Assembly (NCBI GenBank): GCA_007120575.1
Contig: SKNJ01000141.1
Span: 1 to 18,990, forward strand
From: Thioalkalivibrio sp.
GTDB taxonomy: Bacteria; Pseudomonadota; Gammaproteobacteria; Ectothiorhodospirales; Ectothiorhodospiraceae
DNA: 18,990 bases
Direction: 5' to 3'
This document shows positions 1 to 7,685 of this stretch, piece by piece. Below the pieces are notes generated by a model. It was not told the origin of the DNA, made no database searches, and worked only from the letters and a program-made list of their open reading frames with translations. The position numbers were made by a program, and so were the translations under genes. Each line of letters begins with the position of its first letter. The stretch's first letter is position 1.

Positions 1-516
1 ATTGAACAGAAAGTCCACCAGATCGAGGACGCGATACTGCACCGCGATGTCGACATCAATGATGTTCTCGTCGCCGGTCAGCATCAGCGCGCGATGCTGG
101 ATGGTCCGTACGTTATCGACGTTCTCGATCTCGATCCGCTCGATCGGATAGGGAAGGTGCCAGCCCGGCCCCGGGTTGGAGACCTGCTGGAACGCACCGA
201 AGCGCAGGACCACGCCGCGCTCGCCTTCCGAGATGATATGGAATCCGGAGGCCAGCCAGACGACCACGGCAATGATCAGGCCCAGACTGATCAGCGCCTG
301 TGCGCCGCGCCCCATGCCCCCGGACCCGAATTCGGAACCGCCGCCACCGCTGCCGCCGCCGAAGATGCCGCTCAGCTGACGCGACAGTTTGCGCATCATC
401 TCTTCGAGGTCAGGCGGCTGACCACCGCCTCCGCCGCCGGCGCCACCGCCTCCGCGTTGGCCGCCACCCCCACTCCAGGGGTCGCGATTATTGTTTCCCG
501 GTTCGTTCCAGGGCAT
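1..516 (-). CDS. hflK: HflK, membrane protease-modulator subunit (N-terminal 172 residues, 3' end outside window)
   Basis: HflK is an SPFH/band-7 protein of the inner membrane. With HflC it forms the complex that surrounds and modulates the FtsH protease. The visible 172 residues show the family layout. A Gly-rich, Asn/Gln-containing cytoplasmic tail spans residues 1-70, including GGGG runs at 17-32. One membrane segment lies at about 73-90 (ALISLGLIIAVVVWLASG). The start of the SPFH domain follows (SEGERGVVLRFGAF, 96-109; GPGWHLPYPIER, 116-127). The ATG at 516-514 has GGAG 8 bases upstream (525-528). It is the last minus-strand gene of the mutL-miaA-hfq-hflX-hflK block, and hflC would be expected just beyond the left edge. 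A sigma70-like promoter at 592-620 suggests it can be transcribed independently of hflX. The identification is confident; only the C-terminal half is unseen. Confidence 0.96.
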   Translation of the reverse strand, partial: MPWNEPGNNNRDPWSGGGGQRGGGGAGGGGGGQPPDLEEMMRKLSRQLSGIFGGGSGGGGSEFGSGGMGRGAQALISLGLIIAVVVWLASGFHIISEGERGVVLRFGAFQQVSNPGPGWHLPYPIERIEIENVDNVRTIQHRALMLTGDENIIDVDIAVQYRVLDLVDFLFN

Positions 517-591
517 GAACTGGACTCCAGTCGCTATCGCACAAGGTGCGCCCGCCACCGACGATGGTCACGGGCGGGCATAAGGGATGAC

Positions 592-620
592 ATTCTAGGG
601 AGGCGTCCCCGGCCGGGCAA
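592..620 (-). promoter_or_regulatory. Candidate sigma70 promoter for hflK
   Basis: Read on the minus strand, TTGCCC (615-620) and TAGAAT (592-597) are separated by exactly 17 bases. That is 4 of 6 and 5 of 6 matches to the consensus hexamers. It lies in the 154-base hflX-hflK gap, about 75 bases upstream of the hflK ATG. The leader between them contains an inverted repeat (GCCCGCC at 550-556 against GGCGGGC at 573-579) that could fold in the mRNA. Sequence match only; no expression evidence. Confidence 0.45.
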
Positions 621-625
621 GCACG

Positions 626-644
626 ACCGGACGCACTGTCCGGT
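626..644 (-). other. Hairpin just downstream of hflX
   Basis: There is a perfect 7-bp inverted repeat, ACCGGAC / GTCCGGT, with a 5-base loop, 27-45 bases past the hflX stop codon. It is not followed by a T-run on the minus strand, so it is not a classic intrinsic terminator. It may protect the mRNA 3' end or attenuate read-through into hflK. Confidence 0.3.
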
Positions 645-670
645 TTCGGCCCGGCAAAAGCCTGCATGGA

Positions 671-2023
671 TCAGAGCCAGGACCCGACCGCCGTCGAATG
701 CTGTGGTGGTTCGGTCGTGTCCTGCTCGATCAGCGCGGTTTCGGGGTCCAACCCCGCCTCGCCCAGCAGTTGCCGATAACGGCGTGCCGGCAAGTGTACG
801 CGCAACCGCAATCCGCCGTCTTCGGCCGTCTGCTCGGCCTCTACCGCCTTTTCCGCGTAGAGTCGGGCTCGCAGGCGCCCCGCCGAGGCTGGCAGGGCAA
901 TCCAGCCGCGGGTCATCGCCTCGGTGAAATACTCCGCGAGGCACTGCTCCAGGCGTTCCACGCCCTCGCCGGTATGGGCCGACAACCAGAAGGCGTTGTC
1001 CTCGCTACCGAACCGCTCCGCCGGTTCCGCCGGGGCATGTTCAAGCTGGTCGATCTTGTTGTAGACGCGCCAGCACGGCACGTCCTCGGCGCCGATCTCG
1101 GCCAGCACCGCCTCTACCTGTTCGATCCTGGCCTCGCGCTCCGGATCCGCGGCATCGATGACATGCAGCAGCAGCGCCGCCTCGCGGGTCTCGGTCAGGG
1201 TCGCCTTGAACGCGGCCACCAGCTCGTGCGGCAGGTCGCGCACGAAGCCGACCGTGTCGGCCAGGATCAGCGACTGGTGCGGCGCCAGATCCAGCCGCCG
1301 CAGGGTTGGGTCCAGGGTCGCGAACAACTGGTCCGCCTCGTACACGTCCGCGTGGGTCAGGCGGTTGAACAGGGTGGACTTGCCGGCGTTGGTGTAACCG
1401 ACCAGCGACACCGTTGGAATCTCGTTGCGCAGACGCGCCTGGCGCCCCTGTTCACGGGTACGCTCGACCTTCTCCAGTCGCCGCTCGATGTGCTTGATGC
1501 GGGCCGCCAGCAAGCGGCGGTCGGTTTCGAGCTGGGTCTCGCCCGGGCCACGCAGACCAATCCCGCCCTTCTGCCGTTCCAGGTGAGTCCAGCCACGCAC
1601 CAGGCGCGTGGACATGTGGCGCAACTGGGCCAGCTCCACCTGCAGCTTGCCCTCGTGGGAGCGCGCGCGCTGGGCAAAAATGTCGAGAATCAGCCCCGAC
1701 CGGTCCAGCACGCGACATTGCAGATGGCGCTCGAGATTGCGCTCCTGGCTGGGCGACAGGGCATGGTTGAAGATCACCACATCGGCCGCATGGGCCTCTA
1801 CCGCCGCGCGGATCTCGTCGGCCTTGCCGGCGCCGGCGAACAGGCGCGGATGCGGCCGGTCGCGAGGACCGCGGATCACCGCCAGGACCTCGGCGCCAGC
1901 CGAACGGACCAGCTCCTCGAACTCCGCGACCTGCGCCTCGATATCGGGGTTCCCGCCGATGGTCAGCGCCACCAGAATGGCGCGATCGCCGGTGGAGTCG
2001 GGACGCTCAAACAAGGAAGGCAA
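671..2023 (-). CDS. hflX: HflX, ribosome-associated GTPase
   Basis: HflX is a GTPase that binds the 50S subunit and splits stalled or stressed ribosomes. The 450-residue product has the HflX N-terminal nucleotide-binding domain (about 10-110), a coiled linker with the family signature GIGLRGPGETQLETDRR (154-170), and the G domain. Its motifs are G1 GYTNAGKS at 209-216, G3 DTVGF at 256-260 and G4 NKID at 322-325. A C-terminal extension follows the G domain. It begins 14 bases after hfq, so the two are almost certainly co-transcribed. No ATG is available: the start shown is TTG at 2023. A second TTG at 2014 (giving LFERPDS...) is equally plausible, because the GGGGG run upstream is better spaced for it and the product would begin like E. 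coli HflX. Function is certain; the start is uncertain by three codons. Confidence 0.97.
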   Translation of the reverse strand: MPSLFERPDSTGDRAILVALTIGGNPDIEAQVAEFEELVRSAGAEVLAVIRGPRDRPHPRLFAGAGKADEIRAAVEAHAADVVIFNHALSPSQERNLERHLQCRVLDRSGLILDIFAQRARSHEGKLQVELAQLRHMSTRLVRGWTHLERQKGGIGLRGPGETQLETDRRLLAARIKHIERRLEKVERTREQGRQARLRNEIPTVSLVGYTNAGKSTLFNRLTHADVYEADQLFATLDPTLRRLDLAPHQSLILADTVGFVRDLPHELVAAFKATLTETREAALLLHVIDAADPEREARIEQVEAVLAEIGAEDVPCWRVYNKIDQLEHAPAEPAERFGSEDNAFWLSAHTGEGVERLEQCLAEYFTEAMTRGWIALPASAGRLRARLYAEKAVEAEQTAEDGGLRLRVHLPARRYRQLLGEAGLDPETALIEQDTTEPPQHSTAVGSWL

Positions 2024-2037
2024 ACCCCCGCATGGAT

Positions 2038-2304
2038 TCAGGATCCGGCATTCGTTTCCGCCTCGGCCTCGGCCGGCGCTTCCCCTTCAAGGTTCATGCG
2101 CACCTGACGGGCGGGCACGATGGTCGAGATCGCATGCTTGTAGACCATCTGCGACACGGTGCTGCGCAACAGCACCACGAACTGATCGAACGACTCGACC
2201 TGCCCCTGGAGCTTGATGCCGTTCACCAGGTAGATCGAGACGGGAACCCGATCGCGACGCAGCGCATTCAGGAACGGTTCCTGCAGCATTTGCCCTTTGG
2301 CCAT
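2038..2304 (-). CDS. hfq: Hfq, RNA chaperone
   Basis: Hfq forms an Sm-like hexamer that pairs small RNAs with target mRNAs. The 88-residue product matches the family core through about residue 70. The Sm1 region is followed by the Sm2 signature [11 protein letters not shown] (54-64). Proximal-face Gln8, Lys56 and His57, distal-face Tyr25, and the arginine rim patch RRDR (16-19) are all visible. The C-terminal tail is short and acidic ([16 protein letters not shown]), unlike the long tail of E. coli Hfq. ATG start with AAGGA 8 bases upstream. It sits between miaA and hflX in the conserved order. Confidence 0.98.
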   Translation of the reverse strand: MAKGQMLQEPFLNALRRDRVPVSIYLVNGIKLQGQVESFDQFVVLLRSTVSQMVYKHAISTIVPARQVRMNLEGEAPAEAEAETNAGS

Positions 2305-2384
2305 CTGTGCGGTCCTTATATCGTTTTCGCGAGCCCATCCGCCAACCGCGCGGATGCCTCAGAGATTAGCATATCGTCAGCGGG
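2305..2384 (-). promoter_or_regulatory. miaA-hfq intergenic leader with hfq ribosome binding site and hairpin
   Basis: This 80-base gap carries the hfq Shine-Dalgarno AAGGA (2313-2317). It also has a 7-bp inverted repeat CATCCGC (2336-2342) / GCGGATG (2350-2356) with a 7-base loop. No T-run follows, so it is not a clear terminator. A TATAAG sequence overlaps the Shine-Dalgarno and cannot serve as the -10 of a leader containing that site. I see no convincing promoter here; in relatives hfq promoters often lie inside miaA (family knowledge). Confidence 0.4.
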
Positions 2385-3323
2385 TTACCCCCGCGGCCCG
2401 GCGCGGTGCACCGCTTCCAGGGCATCCGTCACACTGGCGCGGCCGGCCGGCAGCCGGGCATGCAGCGGAAACCGGCGCAGCCCGGTCAACTGGCGTTTGG
2501 CCAGTTGCCGGGTGGCATTGATCGCGCGTTCCCGGAAGGTTGCGAAATCCAACTCGCCGGCCAGCCACTGCCAGCCCTGTCGATATCCGACCGCCCGCTG
2601 CGAGGGATGTTCCGCCGTCAGCCCCGGGCGCGCGCGCAGGGCCTTCAGTTCGTCCACGAAGCCCGCTGCCAGCATCGCGTCAAAGCGTTCGGCGATGCGC
2701 GCGCGCAGGACCCCGCGATCCTCCGGCCACAGCGCCAGGGACACCCAGCCCTGCGGGATCGCGGCCTCGGCACCCCGCTGGAACGACGACAACGGCGACC
2801 CGGTGGCCGCAAACACCTCCAGCGCGCGCAGAATGCGCTGCGGGTCATTCGGATGGATGCGCGCGGCCGCTTCCGGATCGACCCCGGCCAGCTCCTGGTG
2901 CAGCGCCTCCGCGCCGGCGCGCGCCAGGCGTGCCCGCACCGCCTGGCGCACGTCCTCCGGCACCACCGGGATCGGGTCGAAACCGTCGAGAAGCGCGCGC
3001 AGGTACAACAGCGTGCCACCGACCAGCAGGGCCACGTGCCCGCGCGCATGAATGGCGTCGATACAGGCACGCGCGTCGGCCGCGAAATCCGCGGCACTGT
3101 AGGTATCCTCCGGATCGCGGATATCCAGCAGGTGATGCGCGACCCGAGCGCGCTCCCCTGCATCTGGCTTTGCGGTGCCGATGTCCATGCCGCGATAGAC
3201 CTGCGCGGAATCCACGGTCACGATCTCCGCTTCCAACCGTTCCGCCAGGGCCAGCGACAGCGCGGTCTTCCCGGTCGCGGTCGGCCCCGACAACAGGACC
3301 ACCGGCGGCGCGCTGTTCGTCAT
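2385..3323 (-). CDS. miaA: MiaA, tRNA dimethylallyltransferase
   Basis: MiaA transfers a dimethylallyl group to N6 of A37 in tRNAs that read UNN codons, the first step of ms2i6A formation. The 312-residue product has the P-loop GPTATGKT (13-20), the DSAQVYRGMDIGTAKP signature (38-53) with catalytic Asp38/Ser39, and the tRNA-binding segment around QRILRALEVF. I chose the ATG at 3323 over an upstream in-frame start at 3398 for two reasons. It gives the usual family length and places the P-loop near the N-terminus. It also forms a TGATG junction with mutL in which the mutL stop and miaA start share one base, which implies translational coupling. Ends in TAA at 2385-2387. Confidence 0.97.
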   Translation of the reverse strand: MTNSAPPVVLLSGPTATGKTALSLALAERLEAEIVTVDSAQVYRGMDIGTAKPDAGERARVAHHLLDIRDPEDTYSAADFAADARACIDAIHARGHVALLVGGTLLYLRALLDGFDPIPVVPEDVRQAVRARLARAGAEALHQELAGVDPEAAARIHPNDPQRILRALEVFAATGSPLSSFQRGAEAAIPQGWVSLALWPEDRGVLRARIAERFDAMLAAGFVDELKALRARPGLTAEHPSQRAVGYRQGWQWLAGELDFATFRERAINATRQLAKRQLTGLRRFPLHARLPAGRASVTDALEAVHRAGPRG

Positions 3324-5194
3324 CAGCGGCCCCGCAGGAACAGCCCGTCGAGGGCCTTGTGATCGAGCTCCACCCAGGTCGGACGGCCATGATTGCACTG
3401 GCCGCTGCGTTCGGTCGCCTCCATGTCGCGCAATAGCTGGTTCATCTCCGGCAACGTCAGGCGCCGGCCGGAACGCACGGACCCATGGCAGGCCATGGTA
3501 CCCAGTACCGCATTCATCGCCCCCTCGGCACGTGCGCTGAACCCGGTACTGGCCAGGTCCGACAGCACGTCACGCACCAGTTGCGCAGTATCCTGGCCGC
3601 GCAACACTGCGGGCGCCGCCCGCAGGTTCAGGGTGGTCGGCCCGGCGCGGTCCAGCTCGAAGCCGAGTTCCGCCAGCACCTCGCCGCGCTCCTCGGCCAG
3701 ATCCGCCTCGCCCGGGGTAACCTCCAGGGTCTCCGGTACCAGCAACGGTTGCGCGGTCACCCGCGTCCCTTCCCATTCCCGTTTCAGGCGCTCGTAGGTA
3801 ATCCGCTCATGCGCCGCGTGCATGTCCACGACGACCAGTCCGCGCGCATTCTCCGCCAGGATAAAGGTCTCCGCCACCTGCCCCAGCGCGAACCCCAACG
3901 GAGGCATCGCGGGGTCGTCGTCCCCACCGTCCGTCGCCGAAGCGCCATACTCGCCCCCCCCTGCATCCGCGACCCGTGCCGGTGGCTGGAACGCGGCCCA
4001 GGCCGCCTCGAACCCGGAACCCCCGGAGCGCGTCGCGGGCCACGAACCGGCATCCCGCCCGGGGACGGAACCCGGCCTGGACCCCGGCACCCCGAGCCCG
4101 GCCAGCGAACGCGGCCGCCCGGCGCCGTCCGGCGGCACGGCCGGAGCCGGCTCCGAACCCGGGCCTGGCCCCGACGTTGCGAGTTCCGCCGGCGGGGCCC
4201 CGGGACGCACTGCCGCCAGTGCCTTGTGCAGGGAATGAAAGATAAAGTCGTGCACCATCCGCGATTCGCGAAAGCGCACTTCCTGCTTGGTCGGGTGGGC
4301 GTTCGCATCGACTTGCGCCGGATCCAGCTCCAGCGCCAGCACGAACATCGGATGCCGGCCGTGATAGAGCACGTCCTGATAGGCCTTGCGCACCGCGGCC
4401 GTGAGCACGCGATCGCGGATCGCACGGCCATTGACGAAGAAATACTGTTGATCCGGCTGCGCTCGCGACTGGGTTGGCGACCCCAGCCAGCCGCTCAGGC
4501 TGAGCCCGGCGCGCTGTTCCTCCACCGGACTTGCGTGTTCCAGGAAGGTCTCGCCCAGCAGCGCCCCCACCCGCGCGGCCGGTTCCCCGGCAGCGGGCAG
4601 GTCCAGGGTCACGCGGTCATTGTGACGCAGGGTAAACGCGACCTCCGGGCACACCACGGCCTGAGTGCGCACCACCGCCTCGCAATGACCGTATTCGGTG
4701 CGCTCGGTGCGCACGAACTTGCGGCGCGCCGGGACGTTGAAGAACAGGTCGCGCACCTCGACCGTGGTGCCCGGCGGGTGCGCAGCCGGGGCCGGCTCGC
4801 GCATCACCTCGGAACCGTCGCCGGTCAGCCGCCAGGCATTGCGCTCGCCGGCCACCGCCGAGGTCATCGACAGCCGGGATACCGAGGCCATCGACGGCAG
4901 GGCCTCACCCCGGAAACCCAGGGTATGCAGGCCCTCCAGATCCTCCAGGCTGCGGATCTTGCTGGTCGCGTGGCGCGACAAGGCCAGCGCCAGCTCCTCG
5001 CGGTGGATTCCGCAGCCATTATCCGCGACCTGAATCAGCCGGGTCCCGCCCTGCTCCAGGCGGATATCCACCCGGGTCGCGCCAGCATCCAGGGCATTCT
5101 CCAGCAACTCCTTGATCACCGAGGCCGGGCGCTCGATGACCTCGCCGGCCGCGATCTGGTTGATCAGTTGCTCGGGAAGTTTCTCGATGGGCAC
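3323..5194 (-). CDS. mutL: MutL, DNA mismatch repair protein with endonuclease motifs
   Basis: MutL links MutS mismatch recognition to strand incision and excision. The 623 residues show a GHKL ATPase N-terminus (Glu29, Asn33 in KELLENALDAG; DNGCGI 58-63; TLGFRGEAL 91-99). A low-complexity Gly/Pro/Ala linker runs about 331-430, and a C-terminal dimerisation/nuclease domain follows. The metal-site motif is DMHAAHERITYE (457-468), fitting D-x-H-A-x2-E-x4-E with Met in the usual Gln position. ACHGSVRSG (568-576) and CNHGRP (600-605) complete the nuclease set, and QPLLVP (482-487) resembles the beta-clamp binding motif. This is therefore the nicking type found where MutH is absent. The start is GTG at 5194-5192, without a strong Shine-Dalgarno. 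The upstream neighbour amiB, common in gammaproteobacteria, is not here. Confidence 0.97.
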   Translation of the reverse strand: MPIEKLPEQLINQIAAGEVIERPASVIKELLENALDAGATRVDIRLEQGGTRLIQVADNGCGIHREELALALSRHATSKIRSLEDLEGLHTLGFRGEALPSMASVSRLSMTSAVAGERNAWRLTGDGSEVMREPAPAAHPPGTTVEVRDLFFNVPARRKFVRTERTEYGHCEAVVRTQAVVCPEVAFTLRHNDRVTLDLPAAGEPAARVGALLGETFLEHASPVEEQRAGLSLSGWLGSPTQSRAQPDQQYFFVNGRAIRDRVLTAAVRKAYQDVLYHGRHPMFVLALELDPAQVDANAHPTKQEVRFRESRMVHDFIFHSLHKALAAVRPGAPPAELATSGPGPGSEPAPAVPPDGAGRPRSLAGLGVPGSRPGSVPGRDAGSWPATRSGGSGFEAAWAAFQPPARVADAGGGEYGASATDGGDDDPAMPPLGFALGQVAETFILAENARGLVVVDMHAAHERITYERLKREWEGTRVTAQPLLVPETLEVTPGEADLAEERGEVLAELGFELDRAGPTTLNLRAAPAVLRGQDTAQLVRDVLSDLASTGFSARAEGAMNAVLGTMACHGSVRSGRRLTLPEMNQLLRDMEATERSGQCNHGRPTWVELDHKALDGLFLRGR

Positions 5195-5714
5195 GGCTGT
5201 TGTCCGGTTCGCGAAAGCGCTCCAAGCCTACCGACCGATCGATCGCCCCGCCAGAGGCGCACTTCCCGGAATCCGCCCATGCCCCAACGTATACCTCCCC
5301 AATCCGATCCATCACCCACCGCAGCCACGCTACGAAATACCACCAGCGCAACCGGCCGCAGCCTCCTGCGCCATTCGCGCACCGCGGCAACCCCCTTCAG
5401 GTCCGTCTCCTCGCGGATCGGCACGCTCCCGCGTCACCCCGGCGCCAGCCGGAACTGCCTGGCAGCGGCAACCCGATCCCCCCTGACCAATATCGCACGC
5501 GGGTGCGCAGCGCGGGTCCCGAAACCCATTGCATCGATCATCCCCACGGCCGCCAACCCTGGGGGGCACACGCAGCCTGGCAGGCGGCCAGGACGAAACC
5601 ACCGTAAACACCGGAGGACGAACCATGGCCAGCCAGCGCTTGGCAGGTGGCCGGACGAAGGCAGGCAAACACCAGACGATAAACCAGGTCCAGCCATGAC
5701 CGGGCCGGGGCCGA
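5195..5714. other. 520-base gap between mutL and the pigment operon, no supported gene
   Basis: Open frames here on either strand have biased, shadow-like composition and no recognisable motif, so I call no gene. The mutL promoter must lie in or near the 5195-5350 part, but I find no hexamer pair better than chance; the best -10-like string is TATACG on the minus strand near 5290. The ape operon should terminate in the 5600-5714 part. I see no GC hairpin followed by a T-run in the minus orientation. The only clear structure is the imperfect direct repeat at 5577-5695. Confidence 0.5.
5577..5695. repeat. Imperfect ~57-base direct repeat, two copies
   Basis: Copy 1 (5577-5634) and copy 2 (5640-5695) share the framework TGGCAGG(C/T)GGCC ... 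GGACGAA ... AAACACC ... AACCA(T/G)G(G/T)CCAGCC, with scattered substitutions and small indels. They lie in near-tandem order just past the 3' end of the ketoreductase gene. This looks like an old local duplication. No function is evident. Confidence 0.55.
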
Positions 5715-6437
5715 TCAGGCCAGCGCCCCGTTGACCCCGATCACCTGCCCGGAGAGGTAGCCCGCCCCGTCGGACGCCAGATAGCGGACCAGGTCCGCGA
5801 CCTCCTCGGGCCGCCCGGCGCGGCGCATCGGCACCATCGTCCGGATCTGATCGGCATCGAAGGCATCCTCGCTCATCGGGCTCTCGATGATCCCCGGCGC
5901 CACCGCATTCGCGGTGATGCCGCGCGACGCCACCTCCTGTGCCAGCGAACGGATCGCGCCATGCAGCCCGGCCTTGGCGGCGGCATAGTTGGCCTGGCCG
6001 CGGTGGCCGAGTTGCCCGGCGACCGACGAGATTGCGATGACCCGTCCCCAGCGGGTGGTGATCATCGGCAGCAGCAGGGGCTGGATCACGTGGTAGAAGC
6101 CGTGCAGGCCCACGTCGATCGGTCGGTGCCACTGTGCCGCGGTCATGCCTGCCAGCGGGGCATCGTCGTGCACCCCGGCGTTGTGTACCAGGATCTGCAC
6201 CGGTTGTTCCGCGACCAGCGGTTCGAGCGCCTGACGTGCGGCCTCGGCATCGGTGATATCGAATACCAGCACACGTGCCTGCCCCCCGTCGGCACGGATG
6301 TCCTCCGCCAGCTGATCGGCCGCCGCGCGGTTGCGGTGGGCATGCAGCACAACCTCGCTGCCCGTGGTGGCCAGGTGGCGGGCGATCGCCGCGCCGATGG
6401 CCCCGCTGGCGCCAGTGACCAGTGCGCGCCGAGTCAC
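5715..6437 (-). CDS. apeQ: ApeQ-like 3-ketoacyl-ACP reductase (FabG/SDR family)
   Basis: A short-chain dehydrogenase of 240 residues that would reduce the beta-keto group of the growing polyene on the ACP with NADPH. Visible features are the cofactor motif TGASGAIG (8-15), NAG (86-88), catalytic Ser138 in ISSVAG, and Tyr151/Lys155 in YAAAK. The usual fourth tetrad residue, Asn in FabG (N-L-x-G-x-F), aligns with Gly110 in DVGLHGFYHV. This may be a trait of the aryl-polyene reductases and needs an alignment. The C-terminus SGQVIGVNGALA is typical of FabG-like enzymes. GTG start; its GTGA overlaps the stop of the apeP-like gene. It is the last gene of the operon. Housekeeping FabG is the alternative, but the context makes a pathway-specific reductase much more likely. 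Confidence 0.92.
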   Translation of the reverse strand: MTRRALVTGASGAIGAAIARHLATTGSEVVLHAHRNRAAADQLAEDIRADGGQARVLVFDITDAEAARQALEPLVAEQPVQILVHNAGVHDDAPLAGMTAAQWHRPIDVGLHGFYHVIQPLLLPMITTRWGRVIAISSVAGQLGHRGQANYAAAKAGLHGAIRSLAQEVASRGITANAVAPGIIESPMSEDAFDADQIRTMVPMRRAGRPEEVADLVRYLASDGAGYLSGQVIGVNGALA

Positions 6438-6865
6438 CGCTGCGTCTCCGCTTGCAGCATTACGGTGGCACGGGCCCGGAGGACGTCGTGTTCGCCGGCC
6501 TGTACCTGCAAATCGTAGATCGAGCTCAACGTGTCCGACAGTAATCGGGTCGCGCGGATCTCCAGGGGATGTGCGATCTGGTCCAGGCGGGCCACCGACA
6601 GTTGCAGGTCACGCACCCCCGCGAGGTAGCCGGCCGGGGCGGGACCGCCGGTACCGAGCAGGGCCCCGTGCGCGGCCATGCCCTGAGAGCCGTACTCCAG
6701 CGCGGCCAGCGCATGCAGGCCGCGGGTGTCGCGCAGGGGGTTGTCGGCAGCGAGGTGCGAATGTGCCCGGCAGTGGATGGAATCGGCGTCCCAGGCGACG
6801 ATCTCGTCCAGCAGGCACATCGCTCCGGCATGCGGCAGCAGGCGGCAGATGGCGTCCTTATCCAT
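6434..6865 (-). CDS. apeP: ApeP-like hotdog dehydratase
   Basis: A 143-residue hotdog-fold protein of the ApeP/FabA-FabZ type, proposed to dehydrate 3-hydroxyacyl-ACP intermediates together with the ApeI-like protein. The N-terminal signature LPHAGAMCLLD (10-20) is characteristic of the ApeP family. The helix segment ALEYGSQGMAAH (55-66) aligns with FabZ EAMAQ, giving Glu57 as the acidic catalytic residue. The FabZ histidine motif GHFPGxPxxPG is missing here; the aligned stretch reads ADNPLRDTRGLHA. That histidine motif is present in the ApeI-like protein. The ATG at 6865 overlaps the upstream gene's 3' end by 8 bases, and the TGA overlaps apeQ by 4, so the three are translationally coupled. 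Confidence 0.88.
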   Translation of the reverse strand: MDKDAICRLLPHAGAMCLLDEIVAWDADSIHCRAHSHLAADNPLRDTRGLHALAALEYGSQGMAAHGALLGTGGPAPAGYLAGVRDLQLSVARLDQIAHPLEIRATRLLSDTLSSIYDLQVQAGEHDVLRARATVMLQAETQR

Positions 6866-7685
6866 GGCTTGGCGTGGCAGGTTCGGGGTTACGGGCCAGA
6901 GGTTCGAGGCGGATCCCCAGGCGGCGTCCAAGGGGCGCAGGAAGGGTAACATCCGCCGCGGCGTCGCGCGCCAGCCGCTCCAGCAGGGGCAGGACGCGGG
7001 CCGCCGGATTGACCTGGCGCAAGGCCTCCAGCTCGGGGCTGACGCAGGGGGTGACGGGGGTATCGTCGGTGTAGTCCAGCCCCAGTTGCCAGCGCGCGCC
7101 GGCGCAGGGCCCGAGCCGCAGGGCCACGGCAAACGGCTCGCGCACCGGGCGCACCTCGCGGAAGCTGTCCATCGAGGGGACGTCATATGCGACCAGCAGC
7201 ACCTCGCCACCCTCGGCGAGTTGCAGGGTCGCCGCCTCCAGCAGGCCGGCCGCCAGGGTCGCGTCGAACGCGGACAGCGCGGTGGCCGGCGCCGGGTTGG
7301 CGGTGGCGATCGACCAGTTGCCAGCCGCGGCGTTGTGCACGGAGTTGTGGAACTGGGTGGGCGACAGCATCGGCTCCGGCTCGGTGAGCGCCGCGCAGAT
7401 CCGGTCGATGATATCCATGTCGCCGCTGGAGGAGGCGAACACGCTGCGCATCCGCTCGCGATCGCCCCCCTCGGTCGCCTCCTCGGCGACCTTCAGGGCC
7501 AGGCGAATGGTCTGGGTGGTCCGACGGCGCTCGTTGGCCGGGAGCAGCGTGCTTGGAGGGATGGTGACGGCCTCCGGGATCAGGGGCTCCCGGCCGGCCA
7601 GCGCCGGACGTGCCTGCGCGAAGTCACGCAACCCGGGTCCCAGCAGGCCCACCGCGTGCAGGCCGATTGGTGCGAGTGTCGCCAT
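6858..7685 (-). CDS. apeC: Beta-ketoacyl synthase chain-length-factor-like protein (ApeC-like, Ketoacyl-synt_2 family)
   Basis: A 275-residue protein matching the truncated 'beta-ketoacyl synthase chain length factor' family, the inactive partner of the ApeO-type ketosynthase. The diagnostic region is SPTQFHNSVHNAAAGNWSIA (108-127) followed by ATALSAFDATLAAGLLEA (134-151). It contains no cysteine where an active ketosynthase has its nucleophile, and the protein is about 120 residues shorter than a full ketosynthase. The start is ATG at 7685, sharing one base with the upstream TAA (TAATG). A longer in-frame extension upstream would overlap the ketosynthase and is rejected. It presumably forms a heterodimer with the upstream ketosynthase and helps set polyene length, as in type II polyketide systems. 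The family call is firm; the role is by analogy. Confidence 0.88.
   Translation of the reverse strand: MATLAPIGLHAVGLLGPGLRDFAQARPALAGREPLIPEAVTIPPSTLLPANERRRTTQTIRLALKVAEEATEGGDRERMRSVFASSSGDMDIIDRICAALTEPEPMLSPTQFHNSVHNAAAGNWSIATANPAPATALSAFDATLAAGLLEAATLQLAEGGEVLLVAYDVPSMDSFREVRPVREPFAVALRLGPCAGARWQLGLDYTDDTPVTPCVSPELEALRQVNPAARVLPLLERLARDAAADVTLPAPLGRRLGIRLEPLARNPEPATPSHG

Noticed and set aside
421..480. GC-rich triplet-like repeats near the start of hflK as a possible repeat array
   Set aside because: They are the codons of the normal Gly-rich HflK N-terminal tail, not a tandem repeat or CRISPR.
698..2107. Long plus-strand open frame (469 codons) opposite hflX
   Set aside because: It is the antisense shadow of hflX in GC-rich DNA: Gln/Arg/Gly-biased, no motif, and hflX is unmistakable on the other strand.
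2305..2340. TATAAG near hfq as a promoter -10
   Set aside because: It overlaps the hfq Shine-Dalgarno AAGGA, so transcription starting downstream would lose the ribosome binding site. Spacing to TTGGCG is 19 bases.
5195..5668. Several 60-130-codon frames in the mutL-operon gap
   Set aside because: None has a convincing start, domain or composition different from non-coding shadow; I could not support a gene or a recognisable pseudogene.
3485..5734. 749-codon plus-strand open frame opposite mutL
   Set aside because: Covered by a complete mutL on the minus strand; composition is Arg/Gln/His-rich with no recognisable domain.
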